DNA of 61,846 nucleotides from Lachnospiraceae bacterium (GCA_015057455.1 SVEH01000023.1:1-61846), one strand, 5' to 3'; shown: positions 6,631-14,165, counted from the stretch's first letter. The notes: generated from the sequence alone by a model not told the origin. Made by a program: numbers and translations.

Positions 6631-6828
6631 ATGGCAAGTAGAAGAGATATAAAAATAATATTAAAGGCAGTAATGGTGATGTCATGGTTAATGATGTTTT
6701 TTTCAGTAAATAAATACAATTTGGATTTAATAACAATAGAGAAATTATTACATAGCTTCTTAGCACATGTATTATTCATGATAATAAATGGTGTGTTGAT
6801 TTTATGTATTGGTAGTAAGAAAGGATGA
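6631..6828 (+). CDS. Small membrane protein (65 aa)
   Basis: ATG 6631 follows ATGGAGAAG. Two hydrophobic segments (about residues 12-26 and 42-62) are separated by a short polar loop, predicting a two-pass membrane protein. It ends just before a zinc-ribbon protein gene. Function unknown; small early membrane proteins are common in prophages. Confidence 0.55.
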   Translation: MASRRDIKIILKAVMVMSWLMMFFSVNKYNLDLITIEKLLHSFLAHVLFMIINGVLILCIGSKKG

Positions 6829-6832
6829 TAAG

Positions 6833-6997
6833 GTGGCTTATTTTAATAAGTGCAGTAATTGTGGTGCTAATTTAGATCCTGGAGAAACATGCGACTGTAT
6901 ACGTGATAAAAGGATAAAAGAATATAGTACACCAATTAGTTTAATAGATTATGAAAAGAGGGTGATGAAAAATAAATTAAGGCTTATTAAAAATTGA
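6833..6997 (+). CDS. Small zinc-ribbon phage protein (54 aa)
   Basis: The first residues read MAYFNKCSNCGANLDPGE followed by TCDC, a four-Cys zinc knuckle seen in many phages of intestinal Firmicutes. I place the start at GTG 6833, where AAAGGA stands 7 bases upstream; a longer frame from 6809 has no SD. The rest is helical and basic. Function unknown. Confidence 0.6.
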   Translation: MAYFNKCSNCGANLDPGETCDCIRDKRIKEYSTPISLIDYEKRVMKNKLRLIKN

Positions 6998-7016
6998 AAA
7001 TTACAAGGAGAAGGAT

Positions 7017-7400
7017 ATGAATTACGAATTCTTATTTAATTTAACATTGGATGATGGAATCGACGATAAGGCGGCAGATTTCTTTATTGAAAGAGAAGTT
7101 GAATGTTATATCAGAGAAAATAAACCATTGTCAGAGAGAGTTTATAGTATGTTAGATGATTTAGTGGATGAGTGTAAACAGTCTGAAGTATATAAAATAG
7201 GTTATGATTCTTTAGATAGTGAATTAATAAGTAAAGATATGTTAGAAACTATGTCTGCAAGACAGTTTTTGCAGCATATATTATTTGTTATTAATACTGA
7301 TAATTTAGATAAGGTTACAGTAGGAATTAGAGTTATGATGCCTATTTTTAAAGAAAAGTATGATTTGGAGAATAAGAGTGATGAAAAAATTTGTAGTTAG
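7017..7400 (+). CDS. Hypothetical phage early protein (127 aa)
   Basis: Starts at ATG 7017 behind AAGGAGAAGG. Acidic, helical, no recognised motif. It shows faint end-to-end similarity to the protein at 5750-6100. The next gene starts inside its last 20 bases, so the two are translationally coupled. Confidence 0.6.
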   Translation: MNYEFLFNLTLDDGIDDKAADFFIEREVECYIRENKPLSERVYSMLDDLVDECKQSEVYKIGYDSLDSELISKDMLETMSARQFLQHILFVINTDNLDKVTVGIRVMMPIFKEKYDLENKSDEKICS

Positions 7401-7587
7401 AGTTATAAGAGATAACAAAGTAATTTCTAGATTAATACCTGCAAGGGATGAAGCAACAGCAAGAGCATATAATACTCACGATGAAATAGTATCTGTTGAG
7501 CCTTATATGGGACAGAGAATAGATGAAGATTTAGAGATTACAATTAAGTTAAAAAAAGGTAGTTTAGCTGCAAGGAAATATAAGTAG
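7381..7587 (+). CDS. Hypothetical phage protein (68 aa)
   Basis: Starts at ATG 7381, overlapping the preceding gene by 20 bases. The product is basic, starts MKKFVVRVIRDNKVI and alternates strands with one helix (DEATARAYNTH), consistent with a small alpha/beta nucleic-acid-binding fold. No family recognised. Confidence 0.55.
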   Translation: MKKFVVRVIRDNKVISRLIPARDEATARAYNTHDEIVSVEPYMGQRIDEDLEITIKLKKGSLAARKYK

Positions 7588-7633
7588 TCATATTTGGAAG
7601 TTAAGGGAAATAAAGGACATAGGAGAAATATAT

Positions 7634-8272
7634 ATGAGAAATCAAGTAATAGAATTAACAGGAATAGTAAAGACATATCCAGAGGTAGTAAGTGTTAAGA
7701 ATGGAATAGAGTTTTTTAAGATGTATTTGGATGTATCAAGATTAAGTAATAATAGTGATATATTGCCTATTACATTTTCAGGTGCTTCTAAGGCATTTGA
7801 TGTTTTATCAAGTCTTGAGGAACAGGGAAAAGAAATTGTAGGACAAATTATATCTATAAAGGGTGAAGTTCGTACAAGAAATAAGAAAAATGATAAAAGA
7901 AATAAATTAGAAGTAACTGTACTAGCAAATGAAATTGTTATTGAACAGGAAAATAAATGTAAGAATAAAGTCAAAGTAACAGGTTTTATAGCAAAGAAAT
8001 TAGACATTAGGGATACACCTAAGGGAATAAAGATTGTAGATGCCATAATAGCAATTAATCGTGAAGATGGGTCAGATTATATCCCAACAGTGTTTTGGAA
8101 TAATGTAGCAGAGGATATACATAATGAATGGAATGTTGGAGATAAGATAGAGCTATTAGGAAGAATGCAATCAAGAGAGTATAACAAGCAAATTGGAACA
8201 GACGAAGTAGGTAATCCATTAATAGAAGTTAGGACATGCTATGAAATGTCTGTTATTAAGATTTTTAAATAA
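7634..8272 (+). CDS. Single-stranded DNA-binding protein with two OB folds
   Basis: A 212-residue protein. The C-terminal half (about residues 112-212: KVKVTGFIAKKLDIR, IPTVFWNNVAEDI, VGDKIELLGRMQSREYNK) has the strand pattern of SSB/PriB OB folds, including the GRMQSR turn. The N-terminal half (NQVIELTGIVKTYPE...DILPITFSG) looks like a second, divergent OB fold. It lacks the acidic SSB tail that recruits host partners. It would coat single strands made during phage replication; the Rep gene follows after an intergenic region with hairpins. Confidence 0.8.
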   Translation: MRNQVIELTGIVKTYPEVVSVKNGIEFFKMYLDVSRLSNNSDILPITFSGASKAFDVLSSLEEQGKEIVGQIISIKGEVRTRNKKNDKRNKLEVTVLANEIVIEQENKCKNKVKVTGFIAKKLDIRDTPKGIKIVDAIIAINREDGSDYIPTVFWNNVAEDIHNEWNVGDKIELLGRMQSREYNKQIGTDEVGNPLIEVRTCYEMSVIKIFK

Positions 8273-8314
8273 GGAATATTCACAGATGATAAAAACAAGT
8301 CTAGAAAAAGCAAG

Positions 8315-8337
8315 AGCAGTGACTTTTGGTCACTGCT
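8315..8337 (+). terminator. Hairpin after the SSB gene
   Basis: AGCAGTGAC and GTCACTGCT form a 9-bp stem with a 5-base loop. The following bases are TAATTTAAG, a weak T-tract, so termination may be partial. Further small dyads (AAGGG/CCCTT at about 8435-8451, GTTAA/TTAAC at about 8463-8477) fill the gap to the Rep gene and could belong to an origin. Confidence 0.5.
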
Positions 8338-8499
8338 TAATTTAAGAATATATTCACGTGTTAAACACTTTTTTAGTATAGCAAAAAATATAAAAAAAGT
8401 CAAATAAAAAAGTGCCAAAAATGCGTTATTTTAAAGGGAATTTCGCCCTTCTTTATGACTTGTTAAAAGTATTAACTTAACGACAAAGGAATAGTGTAA

Positions 8500-9276
8500 A
8501 TGCCATATGTATATAAGATGGTCAAAACAGGACAAGTGATAGAGATAAGAAAGTATTATAGTAGCAGATATGGTAAGAAGTGCAAGAAGAGGGATAAGAG
8601 AAAGAGCTTTACTAAAGAAGAACAGTTAGTAGTAAATGAGAGAGTAGCAGCTCAAAAGTTACGATGGAAGATAAATAGTAATTTTGGATATGGAGATGTG
8701 CATATAGTACTTGATTACGATCCTAAGAAAAGACCAAAGGATAATGAAGAGATGAGGGAGCATATAAATAAATTCTTAAGGGAGTTAAGAAAAGTATATA
8801 AAAAAGCAAATAGTGTATTGAAGTATGTAAGTGTGATGGAAGTAGGCAAGAAAGGAGCGAGACATCATCATCTAGTGATTAATGTACCTGAAGGAGTAAG
8901 AGAAAGGGAAATAATGCATACATGGAATTATGGAAGGGTTCATTTTAATTATTTAGACAAGCATCCAAACTATGCAGCATTAGCAGATTATTTGATTAAG
9001 CAGTCATCAAATTATTTCAGAACAGAGGGAGCTATGCAAAAGAAACGATGGTGTTGTTCTAGAAATATGAAACAGCCAGTGGTTCTAGTTGAGAAAATTG
9101 TAAAAAACAAAGGTTGGTATAACCGAATTGCAGTAGTTCCAAAAAAACTCCAGGGCAAATATTACATAGATGAAGATATGACAAGGGAAGGAATACATGA
9201 ACGTACAGGATATCCATATTTTGCTTATACATTAATAAAAATTAACACATCAAAGAAAGGACTTGATAAGGAATGA
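8500..9276 (+). CDS. HUH-family replication initiator (rolling-circle Rep type)
   Basis: A 258-residue protein with the three motifs of HUH endonucleases: HIVLDYDP (residues 68-75), the metal-binding cluster ARHHHLVIN with His 122-124, and a Tyr-Lys motif LADYLIKQ with candidate nucleophile Tyr 164. Such proteins nick one strand at an origin and stay covalently attached to start rolling-circle replication. This one is of the ORF2/G2P-like type that I associate with prophages of Clostridia. No SF1 helicase, primase or DnaC loader is encoded nearby, so the host would have to supply the helicase. ATG 8500 follows a weak AAAGGAATAG. Its N-terminus resembles the 42-residue peptide at 5341. Confidence 0.75.
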   Translation: MPYVYKMVKTGQVIEIRKYYSSRYGKKCKKRDKRKSFTKEEQLVVNERVAAQKLRWKINSNFGYGDVHIVLDYDPKKRPKDNEEMREHINKFLRELRKVYKKANSVLKYVSVMEVGKKGARHHHLVINVPEGVREREIMHTWNYGRVHFNYLDKHPNYAALADYLIKQSSNYFRTEGAMQKKRWCCSRNMKQPVVLVEKIVKNKGWYNRIAVVPKKLQGKYYIDEDMTREGIHERTGYPYFAYTLIKINTSKKGLDKE

Positions 9277-9560
9277 AAAAAACATCTTTTGGAATTGAAA
9301 GAGCATTGTACAGAAAGATAAAGAACATGAAAAGAGAAGAATTAGACCAATATCTATATAAAGTTTCATCAAGAAGTGAGAGTTATGGATATGAAGATGG
9401 ATTAAAGAATGGAATAGCATTATCTAGTAAATGTATGGATGAAGCAATTCAAAAAGCTATTGAATACAGACGAGAACACATGGATGAACAAATGAGTCTT
9501 GATGATTTTGGACAAATGATAAAAGATGAACATCTTAAATTAATGAAAAGTAAGAAGTGA
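9273..9560 (+). CDS. Hypothetical phage protein (95 aa)
   Basis: Begins at ATG 9273, overlapping the Rep stop by 4 bases, with AAGGAATGA as SD. The product is helical and charged with a YGYEDGLKNGI segment. Coupling to Rep suggests a replication-related accessory role. No family recognised. Confidence 0.6.
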   Translation: MKKTSFGIERALYRKIKNMKREELDQYLYKVSSRSESYGYEDGLKNGIALSSKCMDEAIQKAIEYRREHMDEQMSLDDFGQMIKDEHLKLMKSKK

Positions 9561-9564
9561 TAAA

Positions 9565-10053
9565 GTGTCAGAATCAAATGAGCAACAAGTTGTGTTCGAG
9601 TGGGCTAGTTGGAACGCGAATAAATATCCTGGTCTAGAAACTATGTATCATATCCCAAATGAGGGTAAGCGTTCTGCATCCAACGGAAGACGATTAAAGA
9701 GAGAAGGTCTGAAGTGTGGAGTTAGTGATATATGTATTCCTGTAGCTAAGAGTGGCTATAGCAATTTATACATAGAATTAAAGGCAGGCAAAAATAAAGC
9801 AACAACATCACAAAGAGAATTTATAGAATCAATTAATAAGTATGGGGGTAAAGCATTAGTAGTATATGAAGCTGATAATGCAATAGAAGTTATTAAGGCA
9901 TATTTCAACGGAACTATAAACCAATTAGAAATTATAGATGATGAATATCCACACAAAAAGAGAAAAAGTAGACAACATCGTGGATTTTGTGGAGAGATAT
10001 GTGAAAAATGTAAAAATACTAAGTGTTTAGAAAGGAAGATAAGAAATGTCTAA
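9565..10053 (+). CDS. VRR-NUC domain nuclease
   Basis: A 162-residue protein with the VRR-NUC core: an N-terminal helix (SNEQQVVFEWASW), HIPNEGKRS, GLKCGVSDICIP and YIELKAGKNK, where Asp of the SD pair and Glu-x-Lys form the PD-(D/E)xK site. Phage VRR-NUC proteins of this size are thought to act as structure-specific or Holliday-junction nucleases. The tail (residues 135-160) adds a Cys-rich knuckle (CGEICEKCKNTKC) that may bind zinc. GTG start at 9565; the next gene overlaps the end by 8 bases. Confidence 0.85.
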   Translation: MSESNEQQVVFEWASWNANKYPGLETMYHIPNEGKRSASNGRRLKREGLKCGVSDICIPVAKSGYSNLYIELKAGKNKATTSQREFIESINKYGGKALVVYEADNAIEVIKAYFNGTINQLEIIDDEYPHKKRKSRQHRGFCGEICEKCKNTKCLERKIRNV

Positions 10054-10549
10054 GGAAGTTATTGAAGAAAATGTAGAGAATGAGGTATCAGAAGTAATAG
10101 AGAATAATGCGGTTAATGAAGAGGATAAAAGTATTGAAGAAAAAGATGAATGTGAGTATGAGTATGTAAATGAATATGGAAGTTGTATATATTGTGGCCA
10201 AGTTCATATGGTAGAAGCATATGAAGGTGATATTGTCAGAGCAAGTAGTAAGGAAGAATATCTAAATTTATTAGCAACAGAAGATTGTAAATGTTTTCAG
10301 GCAACAAAAGAAAAGAGAATAAAAACACAAGTTGAAAGGGGGAAAGAGGTAGTAAAGCAATATTTTGCTGAAGATTTCCCAGATGTATCTAGTTTGATGT
10401 GTGAAGCAGTTGAGTTGTTATCAAGAGAAAAGATAAAAAAGATAACAATTGATACAGGAAAGAATATAAAAGCTATTCTAGAAGTAAATGCAAATAATAA
10501 TATCAAGGTACAGAGGAAGTTGACAAAGAATAACGTAAGAGAAGTATAG
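10046..10549 (+). CDS. Hypothetical phage protein with zinc-binding cysteines (167 aa)
   Basis: The first 45 residues are highly acidic, followed by a Cys motif (SCIYCGQ, and later DCKCF) that may form a zinc knuckle, then a helical C-terminal half. Proteins with an acidic leader and C-x-x-C-G-Q motif are common next to VRR-NUC genes in phages; function unknown. SD GGAAGATAAGA before ATG 10046. Confidence 0.6.
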   Translation: MSKEVIEENVENEVSEVIENNAVNEEDKSIEEKDECEYEYVNEYGSCIYCGQVHMVEAYEGDIVRASSKEEYLNLLATEDCKCFQATKEKRIKTQVERGKEVVKQYFAEDFPDVSSLMCEAVELLSREKIKKITIDTGKNIKAILEVNANNNIKVQRKLTKNNVREV

Positions 10550-10611
10550 TACAAAGATGTTAGGAAATTTTGCAAAAGAATGTAGTAGAAAATGAAAGTG
10601 AGGAAATAGAA

Positions 10612-11193
10612 ATGAGAAAAAGAAGAACATCAATAGTAAGTATGATAATGGTAGTAGTAATTTTATTAATGTTAGTTGCAGCATTTTTGTTAACAGGTTG
10701 TAGTGAAGCAGCAGGTTCAACGTACTCTGATAAAGAGAATACAAAAAATGTAGCAGACAAATTAGCAAATAATCAACCAACACCAACAGATATAGATTAT
10801 TCATTAGAACGATATAACCTAATCAAGAGAACATATTGGGTAAATGGGCAAAGAGAAAAAGCTAATACACTACAGTGTGAAATTGAAAAGCCATTAGGAT
10901 ACATAGTATTAATATCAGAGTCAGGAGCGATATTAAATCAATTTGTAGTAGACGGAAAAGTATCAAGTTTAAATTCTTATTTAACACCAGATAGTGAATA
11001 TTATGAGCAAACATCACAAACGTATAGCGTGGAAAATGAGTGGTTAGCGGATGTAGATGGTTCATATGGAGAAAATGACCAGGGAATATTTTTCTTTACG
11101 ACAGATGGTAAGTATATAGAATGGACAGGCACTTACTTGTATTCAGATATACCATTTGAAGTAGATAAACCAATTCTAAAAATAGGAAAGTAG
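10612..11193 (+). CDS. Phage-encoded lipoprotein
   Basis: A 193-residue protein with a basic start (MRKRR), a hydrophobic run and a lipobox ending LLTGC at residues 25-29, so it should be lipidated and held on the outer face of the cytoplasmic membrane. The mature part has the pattern DYSLERYNLIKRTYW...VSSLNSYLTPD...GIFFFTTDGKYIEWTG, a family I know from many phages but whose role is undefined. ATG 10612 has GAGGA at 7 bases; an upstream TTG at 10570 is less likely because it would bury the signal. Membrane-anchored prophage lipoproteins often cause superinfection exclusion; that is inference here. Confidence 0.75.
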   Translation: MRKRRTSIVSMIMVVVILLMLVAAFLLTGCSEAAGSTYSDKENTKNVADKLANNQPTPTDIDYSLERYNLIKRTYWVNGQREKANTLQCEIEKPLGYIVLISESGAILNQFVVDGKVSSLNSYLTPDSEYYEQTSQTYSVENEWLADVDGSYGENDQGIFFFTTDGKYIEWTGTYLYSDIPFEVDKPILKIGK

Positions 11194-11196
11194 GTA

Positions 11197-11589
11197 ATGT
11201 GTATGTCTAAAAGTGGAATCATAGGAACAATTATAGGTGTTGCATTAGTAGCATTTTTAGTAGTTGGTAGTGTGAATGGTTGGTTTACCTATGCAATGAA
11301 TAAAGTAGACTATACAAATCAAAAAGTAAATGAAAATACTAATTATAAAGTGTTGAAAAAGGTTGAAGATACATGCAGAGTAATGATGTCATCATATAAT
11401 TCAGATAAGTTAGTATATGAACAATACAAGGATGCAGATAGTGATGAGAAAAAGTCCTGGGCAGAACAAGCAAAGATGAGAGCTAATAAGACTGCATCGT
11501 CATATAACAATTATATGCTGAAGAACAGTTATGTGTGGGAGAAAAATATACCTGCAGATATTAAGCAGCAGTTGAGTTATATAGAGTAA
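11197..11589 (+). CDS. Phage membrane-anchored protein, partner of the lipoprotein
   Basis: An N-terminal membrane segment (about residues 7-29) is followed by an extracytoplasmic or cytoplasmic helical domain (YKVLKKVEDTCRVMMSSY...YEQYKDAD) that resembles small LemA-like phage proteins. ATG 11197 is 3 bases after the lipoprotein stop; ATG 11203 is an alternative. The tight pairing of these two genes suggests they act together at the membrane. Confidence 0.65.
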   Translation: MCMSKSGIIGTIIGVALVAFLVVGSVNGWFTYAMNKVDYTNQKVNENTNYKVLKKVEDTCRVMMSSYNSDKLVYEQYKDADSDEKKSWAEQAKMRANKTASSYNNYMLKNSYVWEKNIPADIKQQLSYIE

Positions 11590-11611
11590 GGAATTATTGT
11601 GAAATTTGAAG

Positions 11612-11647
11612 CAAAATATATACCGGAGAATGTTCTCCGGTATATAT
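11612..11647 (-). terminator. Long perfect hairpin ending the minus-strand mini-gene
   Basis: ATATATACCGGAGAA at 11616-11630 pairs with 11633-11647. On the minus strand it is followed by TTTTGC. It lies 2 bases beyond the stop of the 40-codon gene and may also end the plus-strand early transcript. Confidence 0.65.
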
Positions 11648-11648
11648 A

Positions 11649-11771
11649 CTAACGTATGTATTTATTAATGATACATATTAAAGTTAGGATGATGAAATAT
11701 ATTTGGTTTTTTAAGTCTGCTAAGATTGTGATTAACTCAAATATATCTACTATGGTAGTTAGTAGTTTCAT
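11649..11771 (-). CDS. Small hydrophobic protein (40 aa) on the minus strand
   Basis: Reading leftward, ATG 11771 follows AAGGGGG at 8 bases, a stronger SD than most genes here, and the frame ends at TAG 11649-11651 directly before a long hairpin. The product begins MKLLTTIVDIFELIT and ends with a second hydrophobic run and NKYIR. Size, hydrophobicity and basic tail resemble type I toxin peptides or small phage membrane proteins. It runs against the early operon, so it may be expressed in the lysogen or serve as an antisense-controlled gene. Not matched to a named family. Confidence 0.5.
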   Translation of the reverse strand: MKLLTTIVDIFELITILADLKNQIYFIILTLICIINKYIR

Positions 11772-11887
11772 AATATATTCCCCCTTATATTTATTTGAGA
11801 GATTTAGTTCCCTCTCTTCCAATATGTTTGTTTTAGAAAAATAGATGAGAAAAATGGTAAAGTGAGAAATGGAAGGATTAGTAAGTA

Positions 11888-12208
11888 ATGAGAGAAAGAT
11901 ATAAATATGCAGGTAAAACAGTTAAAGTGAAAAATGGTGTGGGATTAAATTATTTTAAAGAGGATATGAGTGGTGCAGACTTGTTGATAGAGGATTGGGC
12001 TATAAATTTATGGCATGGAAAGTCGTGGATGGTGACGGTTATGGAAGGAAATCCAGCAGCAGTAGAATATTTAAAAAGAATAGAGGTAAATGGAGAGAAT
12101 AATGATGTTCCTATAATCTCGGATGATGTTGTAGGTGGAAAGATAGATGGAATTTCGCATATATTTCATATAAATGAACTGGAATTGGAAGGACTAGAGG
12201 AAGGATGA
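11888..12208 (+). CDS. Hypothetical phage protein (106 aa)
   Basis: Starts at ATG 11888 behind GGAAGGA. The pattern MRERYKYAGKTVKVK...FKEDMSGADLLIEDWA...NPAAVEYLKR...GKIDGISHIFHINELE is one I recognise from many siphophages of Firmicutes; role unknown. The HIFHINELEL end is a conserved tail. A short basic N-terminal strand region suggests a compact beta fold. Confidence 0.65.
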   Translation: MRERYKYAGKTVKVKNGVGLNYFKEDMSGADLLIEDWAINLWHGKSWMVTVMEGNPAAVEYLKRIEVNGENNDVPIISDDVVGGKIDGISHIFHINELELEGLEEG

Positions 12209-12212
12209 TGAT

Positions 12213-12386
12213 ATGAAATTATTTGGATTCTTAATAGGTCTATTAATTGGACTTAAGTTAGCAGGAATAATTAGTTGGAGTTGGTGGTGGGTATTTGCAC
12301 CAATATGGCTACCAATAGTAATAGAAGTGTTGTATGTAGGTGGATGTAGAGTTTTGGAGTGGTTATTAGATAATGCTAAATATTAG
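12213..12386 (+). CDS. Small phage membrane protein, transmembrane Fragile-X-F type
   Basis: A 57-residue protein missed by length filters: ATG 12213 follows GAGGAAGGA and the frame ends at TAG 12384-12386. It has two hydrophobic spans and the SWSWWWVFAPIWLPI motif typical of phage proteins annotated as transmembrane Fragile-X-F proteins. Its role is not established. Confidence 0.7.
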   Translation: MKLFGFLIGLLIGLKLAGIISWSWWWVFAPIWLPIVIEVLYVGGCRVLEWLLDNAKY

Positions 12387-12414
12387 CAATAGAGAGGTAT
12401 AAAATGGGAAGATT

Positions 12415-12585
12415 ATGAGAAAGAAAAAATGTAAAGGTTGTTTAGCAGCAGTAACAGATGGACATCCGTTGTCAGGAGAGCCATATGGTTGTAGTCTGGG
12501 ATATGAGGTAAGTAATGGAGAAACAGTAGAAATATGCCCAAAACCAAAAACTTGGAAAAAATTAAATAGATTGAAAAGAAATTGA
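12415..12585 (+). CDS. Small Cys-containing phage protein (56 aa)
   Basis: ATG 12415 to TGA 12583-12585. The product starts MRKKKCKGCLA and has later Cys residues (YGCSLGYE, EICPKP), consistent with a small zinc-binding protein seen in phages near the end of the early region. The SD is imperfect (GGGAAG very close, GAGAGG farther), so the start is less certain than the frame. Confidence 0.55.
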   Translation: MRKKKCKGCLAAVTDGHPLSGEPYGCSLGYEVSNGETVEICPKPKTWKKLNRLKRN

Positions 12586-12691
12586 AATGTATATGATAAT
12601 GTAAATCAAATATAATAGACCTAGGTTAAATATGGATTTTAAATATATGATATGATAAGATGAATAAGATTAATATACGAAAGGATAAGAT

Positions 12692-13351
12692 ATGATGATT
12701 AAAATCGATAAAGAACTTAAAAAATCATTCAGAATAGGTTTGTTATTATTAATAATAGGGATTTTCATAGGACCTGTGCTGATTCATTATATGTATTGGC
12801 TAGGAGAAAAATATCCATTTATTAAGGTTGCATGGGATGAAAAGGATATGCTGGCTTATTATGGCGCTGTATTGTCTTTTTTAGGAACTACAATATTAGG
12901 AGCATTAACACTATATCAAAATAAATCTATTCAAGCAGAAGCTGATAAAAGGGTAAAACTAATTGAGGAACGTGAATTAATAAGTAATATGCCTAAGTTT
13001 TTAGTTAAAATGTGTGGTTATTCCGGAAAGTCATCAAAGATAAATTTTGAAATAGAAAATGTTACACAAAATATGGCATCGGAAGTAATATTATATGATA
13101 TACATATTGAAGATTCATCTAAAACAGTTATATGGAAAGAAGGAAGAAATTTTACGTGTTCAGCAATATATTATTCTAAAGGTTTTAATGTTAAACTCAA
13201 TAATCCAGAGATAAAAGAAGATGCTGTTATTTTAATGAAAATGGACGCTTGTGATAAATATGATGAAGTGCATACATATGAGATAAAAGGAAAGTGCGGA
13301 TTATATAACTTACCATTGATATTAAAAATAACTGAAATTGATGAAGAATAA
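12692..13351 (+). CDS. Membrane protein of unknown function (219 aa)
   Basis: Two N-terminal membrane spans (residues about 15-38 and 50-74, the second after a WDEKDMLAYYGAVLSF motif) are followed by a coiled-coil-like linker and a beta-rich soluble domain. GAAAGGA stands before ATG 12692. Proteins with this layout occur sporadically in prophages and defence regions; it sits alone after the early operon and before the late promoter, a moron-like position. Function not assigned. Confidence 0.65.
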   Translation: MMIKIDKELKKSFRIGLLLLIIGIFIGPVLIHYMYWLGEKYPFIKVAWDEKDMLAYYGAVLSFLGTTILGALTLYQNKSIQAEADKRVKLIEERELISNMPKFLVKMCGYSGKSSKINFEIENVTQNMASEVILYDIHIEDSSKTVIWKEGRNFTCSAIYYSKGFNVKLNNPEIKEDAVILMKMDACDKYDEVHTYEIKGKCGLYNLPLILKITEIDEE

Positions 13352-13427
13352 TAGGTAGCAGATTTTACCAAAGAAAAAAATGCATAAAAATCTTGCAAAA
13401 CATATCACAAAACTCGGCATAATATTA

Positions 13428-13456
13428 TTGAAACTCCTAAAAGTTTGTGCTACAAT
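13428..13456 (+). promoter_or_regulatory. Probable late promoter
   Basis: TTGAAA 13428-13433 and TACAAT 13451-13456 with a 17-base spacer, upstream of the packaging genes. A strong terminator follows almost at once, so this promoter would need antitermination to reach the late genes. Confidence 0.7.
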
Positions 13457-13464
13457 TTAAACAA

Positions 13465-13520
13465 ACAAGAGAAGAATTCTGTAAGGTAACGATTCCTTAC
13501 AGGTCTACTCTTGTTTTTTT
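13465..13520 (+). terminator. Strong terminator immediately downstream of the late promoter
   Basis: ACAAGAG 13465-13471 pairs with 13508-13514, and inside it CTGTAAGG 13479-13486 pairs with 13495-13502. A run of seven to eight T follows from 13514. The predicted untreated transcript is about 55 bases. Confidence 0.8.
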
Positions 13521-13551
13521 ATTTTGTTAAGATAAGTTACTTAAACCTCCG

Positions 13552-13579
13552 AGTGCTGTCTGAAATCTAGGACAGCACT
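13552..13579 (+). other. Second hairpin just upstream of the HNH gene SD
   Basis: AGTGCTGTC and GACAGCACT form a 9-bp stem with a 10-base loop and no T-tract. It ends 20 bases before the HNH start. It could shield the RBS, mark an antiterminator load site, or be a processing site. Confidence 0.5.
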
Positions 13580-13599
13580 ATAAAGGAAGATGATGATAG

Positions 13600-14067
13600 A
13601 TGTTAAAGAAATTATGTAGTTACGGAGCATGTCACAAGGTAGTTGATGCAGGGCAGCAGTACTGTAGTAGACATGCTGATTACAACAGACATATGTTATA
13701 TAAAGCAATGCGAATGAGAGACCAGGAAGAGGCTATAAGACAAAGGTTTTATAATAGTAAAGAATGGTTAAGATTCAGAGAGATGTTGGCACATAAGCAA
13801 CTATGCTTATATATATATGCATATTACAAATATGGAGAGATAGTAGCAGCAGATACATATCATCATATCATTGAACTTAAAGAAGATTATTCTTTAAGAA
13901 TATCTAAAGATAATGTTATTGGATTAACTTATTCCAATCATCAAACAATACATGAATTGTATGATCAAAATAATCACATTAAAAGACAAACACAATATGA
14001 ACTTAAAGCAATGCTTATGAAGTTCCATAATGAATTTATAATAAACGATTTGGCATTGTTGGCATGA
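13600..14067 (+). CDS. HNH endonuclease of the packaging module
   Basis: A 155-residue protein with an N-terminal Cys/His cluster (CSYGACHKVV...YCSRHADYN) that probably binds zinc, the segment RFYNSKEWLRFREMLA, and the HNH core ADTYHHIIELK...DNVIGLTYSNHQTIHELY. HNH proteins next to terminase genes work with TerS/TerL in cos cleavage. One CxxC pair common in relatives is replaced (LTYSNH in place of LC..CH), so metal binding at the core may be simplified. SD GGAAGATGATG before ATG 13600. Confidence 0.85.
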   Translation: MLKKLCSYGACHKVVDAGQQYCSRHADYNRHMLYKAMRMRDQEEAIRQRFYNSKEWLRFREMLAHKQLCLYIYAYYKYGEIVAADTYHHIIELKEDYSLRISKDNVIGLTYSNHQTIHELYDQNNHIKRQTQYELKAMLMKFHNEFIINDLALLA

Positions 14068-14094
14068 TGGATAAAGGATTTTCGTTCTCATTTT

Positions 14095-14165
14095 ACAAGG
14101 TAGGGGGGATGAAAAAACTTTTTTATAGTTGCCCACAGTCGCGCCCCAACTCTGTGTGAGAAAAA
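14095..14165. other. Candidate cos site region
   Basis: Between HNH and terS there is a gene-free stretch with G-runs (TAGGGGGG) and an unusually GC-rich core (GCCCACAGTCGCGCCCCAAC at 14133-14152) in otherwise AT-rich DNA. Cos phages of the HK97 type with an HNH-TerS-TerL order normally carry cos exactly here. The precise nick positions cannot be read from sequence alone. Confidence 0.5.

Noticed and set aside
8500..9276. Plasmid relaxase as the identity of the HUH protein
   Set aside because: It lacks the relaxase HxDxxH layout and mob partners and stands in a phage replication module, so a Rep-type initiator is more likely.
11656..11844. Plus-strand frame opposite the hydrophobic mini-gene
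   Set aside because: No SD; the opposite strand has a strong SD, start, stop and hairpin, so this is its shadow.
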